The notes beneath the pieces were generated by a model, which worked only from the letters and a program-made list of their open reading frames with translations, made no database searches and had not been told where the DNA came from. This document shows positions 23,741-31,638 of a DNA stretch of 35,255 bases, one piece after another. Position numbers and translations under genes: made by a program. Source of the stretch: Planktomarina sp. (GTDB taxonomy: Bacteria; Pseudomonadota; Alphaproteobacteria; Rhodobacterales; Rhodobacteraceae); NCBI GenBank assembly GCA_016780825.1, contig JADHLF010000024.1, positions 1 through 35,255 of the forward strand. The letters are read 5' to 3'. The first letter of the stretch is position 1; every line of letters begins with the position of its first letter.

Positions 23741-24781
23741 ATGACCCAAGGTTTAACATATGCGCAGGCCGGCGTGGATATCGATGCGGGCAATGAATTG
23801 GTGGAAAGAATCAAACCGGCCAGCAAATCCACCCAGCGATCTGGGTCTATGTCAGGTTTGGGCGGTTTTGGCGCGATGTTTGATCCCAAAGCGGCTGGCT
23901 ATGACGATCCTATTCTTGTCGGCGCCACCGATGGGGTGGGCACCAAGTTGCGCTTGGCGATTGATACGGGTGATGTGTCGACCGTGGGTATTGATCTTGT
24001 GGCCATGTGTGTCAACGACCTGATCTGTCAGGGTGCCGAGCCTCTGTTTTTCCTGGATTATTTTGCCACCGGCAAGCTGCATGTCGATCAAGCCACCAAG
24101 GTCATCGAGGGCATTGCTGAGGGCTGCCGCCTGTCTGGCTGCGCCTTGATCGGCGGGGAGACGGCCGAAATGCCTGGAATGTACGCCAAGGATGATTTTG
24201 ATTTGGCAGGCTTCGCTGTCGGTGCGATGGAACGTGGCACGCATTTGCCGCAAGCGGTGGCTTTGGGCGATGTGCTCATCGGTCTGCCGTCCAGCGGGGT
24301 GCATTCGAACGGTTTTTCTCTGGTCCGCAGAATTGTCGCCGATCATGGCTTGACTTGGGACAGCCCGGTGCCATTTGGCTTCGGCACGCTTGGCGCGGCG
24401 CTTTTGACCCCGACCGCGCTTTATGTAAAGGCTTGTTTGGCCGCGCTCAAAGCGGGTGGGGTTCACGCTATGGCGCATATCACGGGTGGCGGGCTGACCG
24501 AAAACTTGCCGCGGGTCTTGCCCGATGATCTGGGCGCTGCGATTGATTTGCAGCGCATCCCGGCTTTGCCAATCATGGCCTGGCTGGCGCAAGCCGGTGG
24601 AATATCTGAGGCAGAAATGCTCAAGACCTTCAATTGTGGCATTGGCATGATCCTAGCGGTAGAGCCGGCGCAGGTTGCGGCGGTTACCACCGCTTTGAGC
24701 GCGCAGGGGATGAGCCCGGTTCGCTTGGGCGAAGTGATCTCTGGCCAGGGCGTCAGCTACATGGGGCAACTGCCATTTTAA
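23741..24781 (+). CDS. purM: Phosphoribosylformylglycinamidine cyclo-ligase (AIR synthetase)
   Basis: Step five of purine synthesis: ATP-dependent closure of FGAM to aminoimidazole ribonucleotide. The 346 residues are normal length. Family motifs seen are YAQAGVDIDAGNELVERIKP, the GGFGAMF loop, LVGATDGVGTKLRLA, LIGGETAEMPGMY and the C-terminal HITGGGLTENLPRVLP. The start at 23741 (MTQGLTYAQAGVD) matches homologs; the frame stays open 21 codons upstream. No strong Shine-Dalgarno precedes it. A 100-bp upstream gap separates it from the CAU tRNA on the other strand. It is coupled to purN. Confidence 0.97.
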   Translation: MTQGLTYAQAGVDIDAGNELVERIKPASKSTQRSGSMSGLGGFGAMFDPKAAGYDDPILVGATDGVGTKLRLAIDTGDVSTVGIDLVAMCVNDLICQGAEPLFFLDYFATGKLHVDQATKVIEGIAEGCRLSGCALIGGETAEMPGMYAKDDFDLAGFAVGAMERGTHLPQAVALGDVLIGLPSSGVHSNGFSLVRRIVADHGLTWDSPVPFGFGTLGAALLTPTALYVKACLAALKAGGVHAMAHITGGGLTENLPRVLPDDLGAAIDLQRIPALPIMAWLAQAGGISEAEMLKTFNCGIGMILAVEPAQVAAVTTALSAQGMSPVRLGEVISGQGVSYMGQLPF

Positions 24782-25356
24782 ACGTTGCGATTTTGATTTC
24801 TGGCGGCGGCAGCAATATGCAGCGGTTGCTTGAGGATATGGCCCTGCCGCATCCAGGGCAGGCCCGTTTGGTGCTGTCCAACCGGCCCGGGGCTGGGGGG
24901 CTGGCACGGGCTCAGGCCATGGGCGTTGCGACAGAGGTTTTGGACCACCGGACTTTTGGTGACGATCGGGCCCGGTTCGAAACCGAGCTGCATAAGATCT
25001 TTATGGCCTATGAGATTGATGTGATCTGTTTGGCTGGTTTTATGCGAATTTTGGGCGCGGAGTTTGTCAGCGCTTGGCAGGGGCGGATGCTCAATATTCA
25101 TCCCTCGCTTTTGCCAAAGTATCAGGGGCTGCACACCCATCAACGCGCCTTGGACGCCGGTGACAAGCGTGCGGGATGCTCTGTGCATGAGGTTGTGCCG
25201 CAATTGGATGCTGGCCCGGTTCTGGGGCAAAGCGAGGTGCCCATCTTGCCCGGTGATACGGCGCAAGATCTTGCAGATCGTGTTTTGGAGCAAGAACATC
25301 TTCTCTATCCGAAGGTTTTGCGGGATTTTTTGACCCGTTTCGAGCCGCCCAGCTAG
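24775..25356 (+). CDS. purN: Phosphoribosylglycinamide formyltransferase
   Basis: Step three of purine synthesis, transfer of a formyl group from 10-formyl-THF to GAR. The family motifs are VAILISGGGSNM, FMRILGAEFV, the catalytic NIHPSLLPKYQGLHTHQRAL (Asn and His) and GCSVHEVVPQLDAGPVL with the catalytic Asp. No ATG, GTG or TTG lies in frame near the conserved N-terminus, which begins about three codons after the purM stop. The best candidate is ATT at 24775, with GGGG about 8 bp before it (24763-24766), giving 193 residues and a 7-bp overlap with purM. The next upstream start-type codon is far inside purM and would add unrelated sequence. Confidence 0.9.
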   Translation: MLNVAILISGGGSNMQRLLEDMALPHPGQARLVLSNRPGAGGLARAQAMGVATEVLDHRTFGDDRARFETELHKIFMAYEIDVICLAGFMRILGAEFVSAWQGRMLNIHPSLLPKYQGLHTHQRALDAGDKRAGCSVHEVVPQLDAGPVLGQSEVPILPGDTAQDLADRVLEQEHLLYPKVLRDFLTRFEPPS

Positions 25357-25434
25357 CCTGGGTTATGGCCGCTTTCTTTTCATGGGGTTTCGCCATATTG
25401 TGCCCTGAATATCTCTCAAACAGCCGGACAGCGC

Positions 25435-26592
25435 ATGCAAACTTTGACAACACAAGCCGAGCTTGACGCCTTTTGCACAAGGGCGCAGGGCTATCCCTAT
25501 GTCACGATTGACACTGAATTTCTAAGAGAGCGTACCTATTATTCCAAGCTCTGTTTGCTGCAAATGGCGCTTCCGGGGGAAAATGACGGGGATGCTGTTT
25601 TGGTGGATCCATTGTCGTCCGAGCTGTCGCTTGAACCGCTCTACCGCCTGTTTCTTGATACATCGGTCGTGAAAGTCTTCCATGCGGCCCGTCAGGATCT
25701 TGAGATTTTCTGGAATGATGCCGGTATTTTTCCGACCCCGCTGTTTGATACGCAAATTGCGGCGATGGTCTGCGGCTTTGGGGAGCAGGTGGGCTATGAG
25801 ACTTTGGTGCGTAAAATCGTCAAGCAACAAGTGGACAAATCCTCGCGCTTCACGGATTGGTCACACCGCCCGCTGACCGAGGCTCAAAAGATCTATGCGC
25901 TGGCGGATGTCACTCATTTGCGCGGGGTCTATGAGTTTTTAAAGTCTGAGTTAGAGCGCACCGGGCGGACGGCTTGGGTGGTTGAGGAAACGCAGGCTTT
26001 GACGGATCCTGCCATCTATGATGTCGTTCCCGACGAGGCATGGCGCCGGGTGAAAACCCGGACCAACTCAAATAAATTTCTGGCCTATCTTCGCGAATTG
26101 GCCGCCTTTCGGGAATCTTATGCACAGAAGCGCAACATTCCGCGCAATCGGGTGTTTAAGGATGATGCGATGGTTGAGTTGGTCTCCACCAAACCGACCA
26201 CCCATGAGGATCTGAACAAATCGCGCCTGCTGCTGCGCGAAGCGCGCAAGGGTGACATCGCTGATGGAATTTTGAATGCCATCAAAACCGTGAATGCCAT
26301 GGATGCAAACAGCTATCCAAGGTTGCCGAAGGTGAACGACAAGCTCCAGGTCAATCCGGCTCTGGCCGATCTGCTCAGGGTGTTATTGAAAGCCAAATCA
26401 GAACGCTCCGATGTGGCGCAAAAGATGATCGCCAGCACGGCTGAGCTGGATGCTTTGGCCGCGGGGCAGCGGGATGTGCCAGCGTTGAAGGGATGGCGCA
26501 TGGATGTCTTTGGCTCGGATGCTTTACGGCTTTGCGAAGGTAAGGTCGGCTTGGCGGTGAAGGGCAACAAAGTGAAACTGTTTGAGCTGTGA
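25435..26592 (+). CDS. rnd: Ribonuclease D
   Basis: A 3'-5' exoribonuclease that trims tRNA precursors, 385 residues. The DEDDy catalytic residues begin with Asp26 and Glu28 (IDTEFLRERTYYS), then FHAARQDLEIFW, and the Tyr/Asp of QKIYALADVTHLRGVYEFL. An HRDC domain follows at about 200-280 (TNSNKFLAYLRELAAFRESYAQKRN). The length is a little above that of E. coli. The start matches homologs. It lies 78 bp after purN and 35 bp before sufE, as a likely independent unit. Confidence 0.95.
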   Translation: MQTLTTQAELDAFCTRAQGYPYVTIDTEFLRERTYYSKLCLLQMALPGENDGDAVLVDPLSSELSLEPLYRLFLDTSVVKVFHAARQDLEIFWNDAGIFPTPLFDTQIAAMVCGFGEQVGYETLVRKIVKQQVDKSSRFTDWSHRPLTEAQKIYALADVTHLRGVYEFLKSELERTGRTAWVVEETQALTDPAIYDVVPDEAWRRVKTRTNSNKFLAYLRELAAFRESYAQKRNIPRNRVFKDDAMVELVSTKPTTHEDLNKSRLLLREARKGDIADGILNAIKTVNAMDANSYPRLPKVNDKLQVNPALADLLRVLLKAKSERSDVAQKMIASTAELDALAAGQRDVPALKGWRMDVFGSDALRLCEGKVGLAVKGNKVKLFEL

Positions 26593-26627
26593 CGCAGCTC
26601 CAGACGCAAGCGATATAGGAGAGCTCC

Positions 26628-27038
26628 ATGGCGCAAGCTGGTTTTGAAGATCTGGTTGAAACCTTTGAGTTTCTTGATGATTGGGAAGAGCGCTATCGGC
26701 ATGTGATTGAGCTGGGCAAGGCTTTGCCCGACATGCCGGAGGCGCTCAAAGTGCCGGCCACGAAGGTCGAGGGCTGTGCCTCGCAGGTCTGGCTGCATAT
26801 GACCATTGAAAATGGCACTTTAACCTTCATTGGCGACAGTGATGCGATCATCGTGCGGGGGCTGATTGCGGTGCTGATGACGCTCTATTCCGGTCTCGCG
26901 ATTGAGGAGATAGGCAAGGTCGATGTGGCTGCGGAGCTGGCGCGCTTGGGTCTCAACGAGCATCTGTCCTCGCAGCGGTCCAACGGGTTGAGGGCCATGG
27001 TGGCGCGTGTGGTTCAGACGGCGGCAGCGGCCGGCTAA
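26628..27038 (+). CDS. sufE: Cysteine desulfuration protein SufE
   Basis: A sulfur-acceptor protein, 136 residues, that takes persulfide from the SufS cysteine desulfurase for iron-sulfur cluster assembly. The acceptor Cys50 lies in ATKVEGCASQVWL, and the DDWEERYRHVIELGKALP segment is typical. GGAGAG lies 5 bp before the ATG. No other suf gene is in the window, which is common for a stand-alone sufE. The 3' end overlaps the convergent DUF1638 gene by four bases. Confidence 0.95.
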   Translation: MAQAGFEDLVETFEFLDDWEERYRHVIELGKALPDMPEALKVPATKVEGCASQVWLHMTIENGTLTFIGDSDAIIVRGLIAVLMTLYSGLAIEEIGKVDVAAELARLGLNEHLSSQRSNGLRAMVARVVQTAAAAG

Positions 27039-27679
27039 GAGGCTGGGGCGAGCGCGGCCAAAGCCGGCGTCAAATCCCCGTAACCGGTATAGCGATACTC
27101 AAAGGCCAGCCCCATACGGCGCGCGCAGTCCTGCGCTTTGGCCTCAAGGGCGGCATCTTTGAGCTGGGCTTGGTAGACTAGGGTGGTGTAATTGCCAAAA
27201 TACATATCGCGCAATTGCGGGTGTTTGTCCAAGCCCATCGGTCGCCAGAAAAAGGCATCAAACTGCCGCACCAAAAAATCAGTGAGATAAAAGCAAGTCA
27301 GCTCTTCGCGGGCTTCAAAGGCGGCATTGCCCTCAAAGAAACTGTAACAATGCGGCCCGGCAATCATCGACACGCCCATCTCATCGCAGAGGGCTTGCAG
27401 CTGCCCCCCGGTGCCGCAATCCGCATAGACAACGAAAATTTGTGCATAATCGCCCCGGTATTTTTCGATATAGGTTTTGACCGCCGGCGTGATTTTATCT
27501 GGGGTGTTGTGATAGATGGCGGGCAGGCATTGCAAATCCATGTGCTGCCACTGATTTGCCTTCATCACGGCCAGGATTTCGCGCGCCAAAGCCCCGCAAG
27601 CAATCAGCAGCACCCGGCCTTGATTGCGCAGCTGCATGCCTTCGGTTGCGAGCTGATCGTCTGAAACGGGCTGTACCAT
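27035..27679 (-). CDS. DUF1638 protein, associated with corrinoid methyltransferase genes
   Basis: A 214-residue protein of the DUF1638 family, with blocks RVLLIACGALAREILAVM, YAQIFVVYADCGTGGQL and PHCYSFFEGNAAF. DUF1638 is found beside corrinoid and methylamine-type methyltransferase genes in many bacteria, and conserved Cys and His residues (CGA, DCG, HCY) suggest metal or cofactor binding; its function is not established. GAGGTG upstream supports the ATG at 27679. It lies 83 bp downstream of the corrinoid protein gene, but an intrinsic terminator separates them, so it may depend on read-through or its own promoter. It converges on sufE. Confidence 0.85.
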   Translation of the reverse strand: MVQPVSDDQLATEGMQLRNQGRVLLIACGALAREILAVMKANQWQHMDLQCLPAIYHNTPDKITPAVKTYIEKYRGDYAQIFVVYADCGTGGQLQALCDEMGVSMIAGPHCYSFFEGNAAFEAREELTCFYLTDFLVRQFDAFFWRPMGLDKHPQLRDMYFGNYTTLVYQAQLKDAALEAKAQDCARRMGLAFEYRYTGYGDLTPALAALAPAS

Positions 27680-27706
27680 CGCACCTCATCCCTGCGCTAC
27701 TGTCAC

Positions 27707-27738
27707 AAAAACGGCCCCACCTGAGTTAGGTCGGGCCG
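27707..27738 (-). terminator. Intrinsic terminator after the corrinoid protein gene
   Basis: CGGCCC..ACCT (27712-27722) pairs with AGGT..GGGCCG (27728-27738), giving 10 paired bases around one mismatch and a 5-nt loop. Read leftwards it is followed by TTTTT (27711-27707). It is 24 bp beyond the corrinoid gene stop and 28 bp before the DUF1638 start, so it splits the apparent operon. Confidence 0.8.
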
Positions 27739-27762
27739 CATAAGCGCTTTGCTGCGTTTGTG

Positions 27763-28470
27763 TTACGCGTTGGCGGCCATACTGTTGTGTTTGCGGGCCA
27801 TGAATTCCTTGGCCGTTTCCACAGCAACCGCGGCATCGCGGCAATAGGCATCGGCACCGATGGCCTTGCCAAATTCTTCATTCAACGGCGCGCCGCCAAC
27901 CAAGACTGTGTAGTCATCGCGCATGCCTTTTTCGACCATCGTGTCGATGACAACTTTCATATAGGGCATTGTGGTGGTCAAGAGTGCCGACATGCCCAGG
28001 ATATCGGGTGTTTCGGCTTCAATGGCTTCGAGATAAGATTCAACGGAGTTGTTGATCCCCAGATCCACAACCTCAAATCCGGCGCCTTCCATCATCATGC
28101 CGACCAGGTTCTTGCCGATGTCATGGATGTCGCCTTTGACCGTACCAATCACCATTTTTCCGACGCGCGGCGCGCCGGTTTCAATCAGCAAAGGTTTCAA
28201 GATGGCCATGCCGCCCTTCATTGCATTGGCAGCGAGCAAGACTTCAGGCACAAACAAAATGCCGTCGCGGAAGTCATTGCCCACGATGGTCATGCCGCCG
28301 ACCAATGCTTCGGTCAAAATGCGGTAAGGTTCCCATTTGCGGTCCAGCAAAATGGTGACGCCTTCTTCGATCTCTTCTTTTAAACCGTCGTAGAGATCGT
28401 CAAACATTTGCGCGACGAGATCTTCGTCGTTCAATTCGGAGAGAATGATATCGTCTTCTTGGTCAGACAT
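27763..28470 (-). CDS. Cobalamin-binding corrinoid protein (MetH B12-domain type)
   Basis: A 235-residue two-domain corrinoid protein: a helical cap (residues about 15-100) and a Rossmann cobalamin-binding domain. The lower axial ligand is His116 in the D-x-H-x2-G motif (GDIHDIGKN), and SALLTTTM and VGGAPLN are the later cofactor-binding loops. It is the stand-alone version of the B12 domain of MetH or of methylamine-type methyltransferase systems. Next to a Bmt-like homocysteine methyltransferase it most likely carries the methyl group between methyl-THF and homocysteine. No cobalamin riboswitch motif is seen upstream. The ATG is preceded by AAGG at moderate distance. Confidence 0.93.
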   Translation of the reverse strand: MSDQEDDIILSELNDEDLVAQMFDDLYDGLKEEIEEGVTILLDRKWEPYRILTEALVGGMTIVGNDFRDGILFVPEVLLAANAMKGGMAILKPLLIETGAPRVGKMVIGTVKGDIHDIGKNLVGMMMEGAGFEVVDLGINNSVESYLEAIEAETPDILGMSALLTTTMPYMKVVIDTMVEKGMRDDYTVLVGGAPLNEEFGKAIGADAYCRDAAVAVETAKEFMARKHNSMAANA

Positions 28471-28608
28471 TGGCCAGCGCCTTCTTATGGATTTAATCTC
28501 TTCCCGTATGGGGTCGGTGGATGGATTTGGTCTTCACCGATTGCGACAACAAGTCCGTCGCTACCGACCTTTTGCACAATGGCCTCTGTGTGTGGCGGTT
28601 GGCGCGCC

Positions 28609-29637
28609 TTAGCTGCTGCGCCGCCTGCGGTTCTGCCGCAAGCGGGTGGGGCCTGCGCCATCGGTGCCGTCGCTGCCCGAGGAAAATCCGCCAAGGGCGG
28701 CCTCAATGACCTGCAAACTTGGGCGTTCTTGCGGCTCATGGGCTTCCAATGCTGCGCGCATGGCCCGCAGATGTTCCGGTGTGGTGCCGCAACAGCCGCC
28801 AATGATGGTTGCCCCGCAGTCACGTGCCAAAGTGGCATAATGGGCCATCAACTCTGGCGTGCCGTCATAATGAATATGGCCGTCGTGATATTTTGGAATG
28901 CCTGCATTGCCTTTGGCCACGATGGGCGTTTGCGTGCCCGTGGCGGAAAAGCCCAAGATCGTCCTGAGCAGATCCGACGCCCCCACGCCACAATTCGCGC
29001 CAAAGGCGAGCGGTTTGTTCGGAATTTTGTCCAGAAGTTTCACCAATTCCGGTGCGGTGATGCCCATCATTGTGCGCCCGGCCGTGTCAAAACTCATCGT
29101 GCCGACCCAGGGCATATCTGCGCGGGCGAAGGCCTCTGCTGCGGCGCGGAACTCATCGCCAAAAGAGATGGTTTCGACCCAAGCCACATCTGCGCCACCG
29201 GCTTTCAAGCCCTCGGCCTGTTCATGGAAAATTTCCACGGCCACAGCGTAGGAGAGCGGGCCCATGGGCTCCATGATTTCGCCGGTCGGGCCGACGGAGC
29301 CGGCGACAATCACGTCACGACCCGAGGCATCGGCCACCTCACGACCGATCTGCGCCGAGATGCGCGACAGTTCGGCGGCGCGCGCCTCCGCGCCATGAAG
29401 CTTCAATCGGGATCTATTGCCGCCAAAGGAATTGGTCAGGAATAAATCAGATCCAGCATCGACGCTGCCTTTGTAGAGCGCTTTGATTTTGTCGGGCGCG
29501 CTCTCATTCCACAGCTCTGGTGCATCTCCCGAGGACAAACCCATGTTGAATAAATTGGTTCCTGTGGCGCCATCGGCCAAAAGCCAATCACGCTTCGAAA
29601 GCATGCGTTGTAGGGGGCTTTGCGAGTCTGCGGTCAT
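28609..29637 (-). CDS. bmt: Homocysteine S-methyltransferase, Bmt type
   Basis: A zinc-dependent homocysteine methyltransferase of 342 residues, the betaine-homocysteine methyltransferase/MetH N-domain family. The zinc ligands are Cys216 (GANCGVGASDL) and the Cys282-Cys283 pair (GGCCGTTPEHL). The ADGATGTNLF and LTNSFGGNRSRL blocks near the N-terminus are diagnostic. A basic C-terminal tail (RLRQNRRRRSS) is an addition. With the corrinoid gene downstream it most likely forms part of a split methionine synthase rather than using betaine. The start at 29637 is set by the conserved N-terminus; the frame is open over 500 bp upstream but that part is not coding. Confidence 0.93.
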   Translation of the reverse strand: MTADSQSPLQRMLSKRDWLLADGATGTNLFNMGLSSGDAPELWNESAPDKIKALYKGSVDAGSDLFLTNSFGGNRSRLKLHGAEARAAELSRISAQIGREVADASGRDVIVAGSVGPTGEIMEPMGPLSYAVAVEIFHEQAEGLKAGGADVAWVETISFGDEFRAAAEAFARADMPWVGTMSFDTAGRTMMGITAPELVKLLDKIPNKPLAFGANCGVGASDLLRTILGFSATGTQTPIVAKGNAGIPKYHDGHIHYDGTPELMAHYATLARDCGATIIGGCCGTTPEHLRAMRAALEAHEPQERPSLQVIEAALGGFSSGSDGTDGAGPTRLRQNRRRRSS

Positions 29638-29916
29638 GTCATACCCAATAAATATCTTAGAGCTTCTCTCATGCCTGAAAGCAAAACATGAGTGAAATTG
29701 ATTTTTATCATGAAGATTATGAAAATTCGGCGATAAGGCCTGAGTCCGACACCCGGCACGCCCATCCGCTCCAACCGAAGACCCCATTGAGATCTTGCTG
29801 TGGATGATTTGGGCGCCGGGCGAAAAACTTGCAGCCTTCGGAAGGCGTGAGCCCTCTTGCCGACTTGCCGCCCGTCGCACATTACCATATGACGCGATCA
29901 AAGCACGGAGATTAAC

Positions 29917-30678
29917 ATGGCACGTCGCAAGTTGGTTTATGAAGGTAAGGCAAAGATCCTCTATGAGGGTCCGGAGCCCGGCACCTTGGTTCAGTATTTC
30001 AAAGATGATGCCACTGCATTCAATGCAGAGAAAAAAGATGTCATCGAAGGTAAGGGTGTGTTGAATAACCGCTTGTCTGAATTTTTCATGACCGGTCTCA
30101 ATACTTTGGGCATTCCAACCCATTTCATCAAAAGCCTCAATATGCGTGAGCAATTGATCCGCGCGGTTGAGATTGTGCCTTTGGAAGTCATCGTGCGCAA
30201 TTATGCCGCTGGCACGATGTCCAAGCGTTTGGGCATAGAGGAGGGCACGGCCCTGCCGCGTCCGATCGTTGAATTTTGCTTAAAAGATGATTCTCTGGGT
30301 GATCCTTTGGTGTCAGAAGAACATATCATCGCGTTCAACTGGGCCAGCCAACAAGATTTGGACGATATGTTGGCACTGGCATTGCGGGTGAATGATTTTC
30401 TCTCTGGCGTCATGTATGGGGTTGGCATTCGGGTTGCGGATTTCAAGATTGAAATTGGCCGCGTCTATGAGGGCGATTATCAACGCCTGATTATCGCCGA
30501 TGAAATCAGCCCGGACAGCTGCCGGCTTTGGGATCTCAAAACCGGTGAAAAACTTGATAAAGATGTGTTCCGCCGAGACTTGGGCAGTTTGACAGATGCC
30601 TATGCAGAGGTGGCGCGCCGCTTGGGCGTCTTGCCGGAAAATCCGGTGCCCATCGGCAAGCCCACTTTGATCAACTGA
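29917..30678 (+). CDS. purC: Phosphoribosylaminoimidazole-succinocarboxamide synthase (SAICAR synthetase)
   Basis: Purine synthesis step that joins CAIR and aspartate with ATP. The 253 residues are full length, with the conserved KLVYEGKAKILYEG start, EVIVRNYAAGTMSKRLGIEEG, and the C-terminal GRVYEGDYQRLIIADEISPDSCRLWD with SPDSCR characteristic of the family. GGAG 8 bp before the ATG supports the start. The 280-bp gap to bmt contains a possible TTGATT/GAAAAT promoter pair near 29698-29726 and a self-complementary GCCTTC/GAAGGC hairpin near 29834. It is the first gene of a purC-purS-purQ run. Confidence 0.97.
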   Translation: MARRKLVYEGKAKILYEGPEPGTLVQYFKDDATAFNAEKKDVIEGKGVLNNRLSEFFMTGLNTLGIPTHFIKSLNMREQLIRAVEIVPLEVIVRNYAAGTMSKRLGIEEGTALPRPIVEFCLKDDSLGDPLVSEEHIIAFNWASQQDLDDMLALALRVNDFLSGVMYGVGIRVADFKIEIGRVYEGDYQRLIIADEISPDSCRLWDLKTGEKLDKDVFRRDLGSLTDAYAEVARRLGVLPENPVPIGKPTLIN

Positions 30679-30694
30679 CCTTAAGGACAAGACA

Positions 30695-30925
30695 ATGAAA
30701 GCTATCGTCACAGTTATGCTCAAGAATGGCGTGCTCGATCCGCAAGGCGAGGCCGTAAAATCGGCGCTGGGAGGGCTTGGCTTTTCTGGGGTGAACGCCG
30801 TGCGCCAGGGAAAGGTGATCGAGCTGGACTTGGCCGAGGGCACGGATCCAGCACAGATCCATGAGATGTGCAATCGCCTTTTGGTGAATGCGGTGATCGA
30901 AAGCTATACTCTGGATATTGCATAA
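30695..30925 (+). CDS. purS: Phosphoribosylformylglycinamidine synthase subunit PurS
   Basis: The small subunit (76 residues) of the three-part FGAM synthase PurLQS, which bridges PurL and PurQ. The family pattern MKAIVTVMLKNGVLDPQGEAV, then the GLGFSGVNAVRQGKVIELDL strands, are intact. It lies 16 bp after purC, and its stop TAA shares a base with the purQ ATG, so the two are translationally coupled. purL does not follow within the window. Confidence 0.96.
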   Translation: MKAIVTVMLKNGVLDPQGEAVKSALGGLGFSGVNAVRQGKVIELDLAEGTDPAQIHEMCNRLLVNAVIESYTLDIA

Positions 30926-31593
30926 TGCGCGCCGCGGTTGTTGTATTTCCCGGTTCGAATTGCGATCGAGACATGGTTGAGGCGCTGCGCCAATCGGGCG
31001 CGGATGTGGCCAAGGTTTGGCACAAAGACGCTGAACTGCCGCAAGGATTGGATCTTGTCGCGATTCCCGGTGGATTTTCCTTTGGCGATTACCTGCGGTG
31101 CGGCGCGATTGCGGCGCAATCGCCGATTTGCCGGGCGGTGGTCGATCATGCCCATCGTGGCGGCTATGTCTTGGGGGTCTGCAATGGGTTTCAAGTTTTG
31201 AGCGAAACCGGTCTGGTCCCGGGTGCGTTGATGCGCAATTCTGGGCTAAAATTTCTGTGCAAAACCGTCGGATTGACCGTGGAAACTCAGGACAGTGCTT
31301 TTACGGCTGCCTATAGTCAAGGCTCTGAAATTCAAGTGCCAATTGCGCATCATGACGGCAATTACTATGCCACAGAAGAGGAGCTGAAAGCTCTTGAGGG
31401 TGCAGATCGCGTGGCCTTTCGCTACAGCGATAATCCCAATGGTTCGATCTCATCCATTGCGGGGGTCTTATCGGCCAACCGCCGGGTGTTGGGCATGATG
31501 CCCCATCCCGAGCGTGCGATGGATGCGCAGATGGGATCCGCCGATGGGCAGGCGCTTTTCCGCGCGTTGGTGGGCCAAACCACCCTGACCTAG
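30925..31593 (+). CDS. purQ: Phosphoribosylformylglycinamidine synthase subunit PurQ (glutaminase)
   Basis: The class I glutamine amidotransferase subunit of FGAM synthase, 222 residues; it releases ammonia from glutamine for PurL. The catalytic cysteine is Cys86 (VLGVCNGFQVL), and the C-terminal catalytic His-Glu pair is in MPHPERAMD. The N-terminal VVFPGSNCDRDM block is specific for PurQ. The start shares a base with the purS stop; the frame open further upstream lies inside purS. It is followed by 45 bp before dctB, which has a short GCCGC/GCGGC hairpin and no clear terminator. Confidence 0.97.
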   Translation: MRAAVVVFPGSNCDRDMVEALRQSGADVAKVWHKDAELPQGLDLVAIPGGFSFGDYLRCGAIAAQSPICRAVVDHAHRGGYVLGVCNGFQVLSETGLVPGALMRNSGLKFLCKTVGLTVETQDSAFTAAYSQGSEIQVPIAHHDGNYYATEEELKALEGADRVAFRYSDNPNGSISSIAGVLSANRRVLGMMPHPERAMDAQMGSADGQALFRALVGQTTLT

Positions 31594-31638
31594 GCTTGGC
31601 CGCTTGAATGGCGGCGCTGAGCACCGTAACGCTAGTAT

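Noticed and set aside
28471..28608. Possible cobalamin riboswitch before the corrinoid gene
   Set aside because: The B12-box and core motifs are not present. Only short hairpins such as GCGAC/GTCGC are seen.
29634..29888. Minus-strand frame of 84 codons between bmt and purC
   Set aside because: It overlaps the bmt start in another frame, lacks a Shine-Dalgarno and has no recognisable content.
29638..29916. Possible SAM or SAH riboswitch before bmt
   Set aside because: I looked for the SAM-II and SAH riboswitch core motifs and found no match, only an isolated CTCATG/CATGAG hairpin.
29638..30153. Upstream extension of the bmt frame
   Set aside because: The open frame runs into purC on the other strand and has no family similarity. 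The conserved N-terminus starts at 29637.
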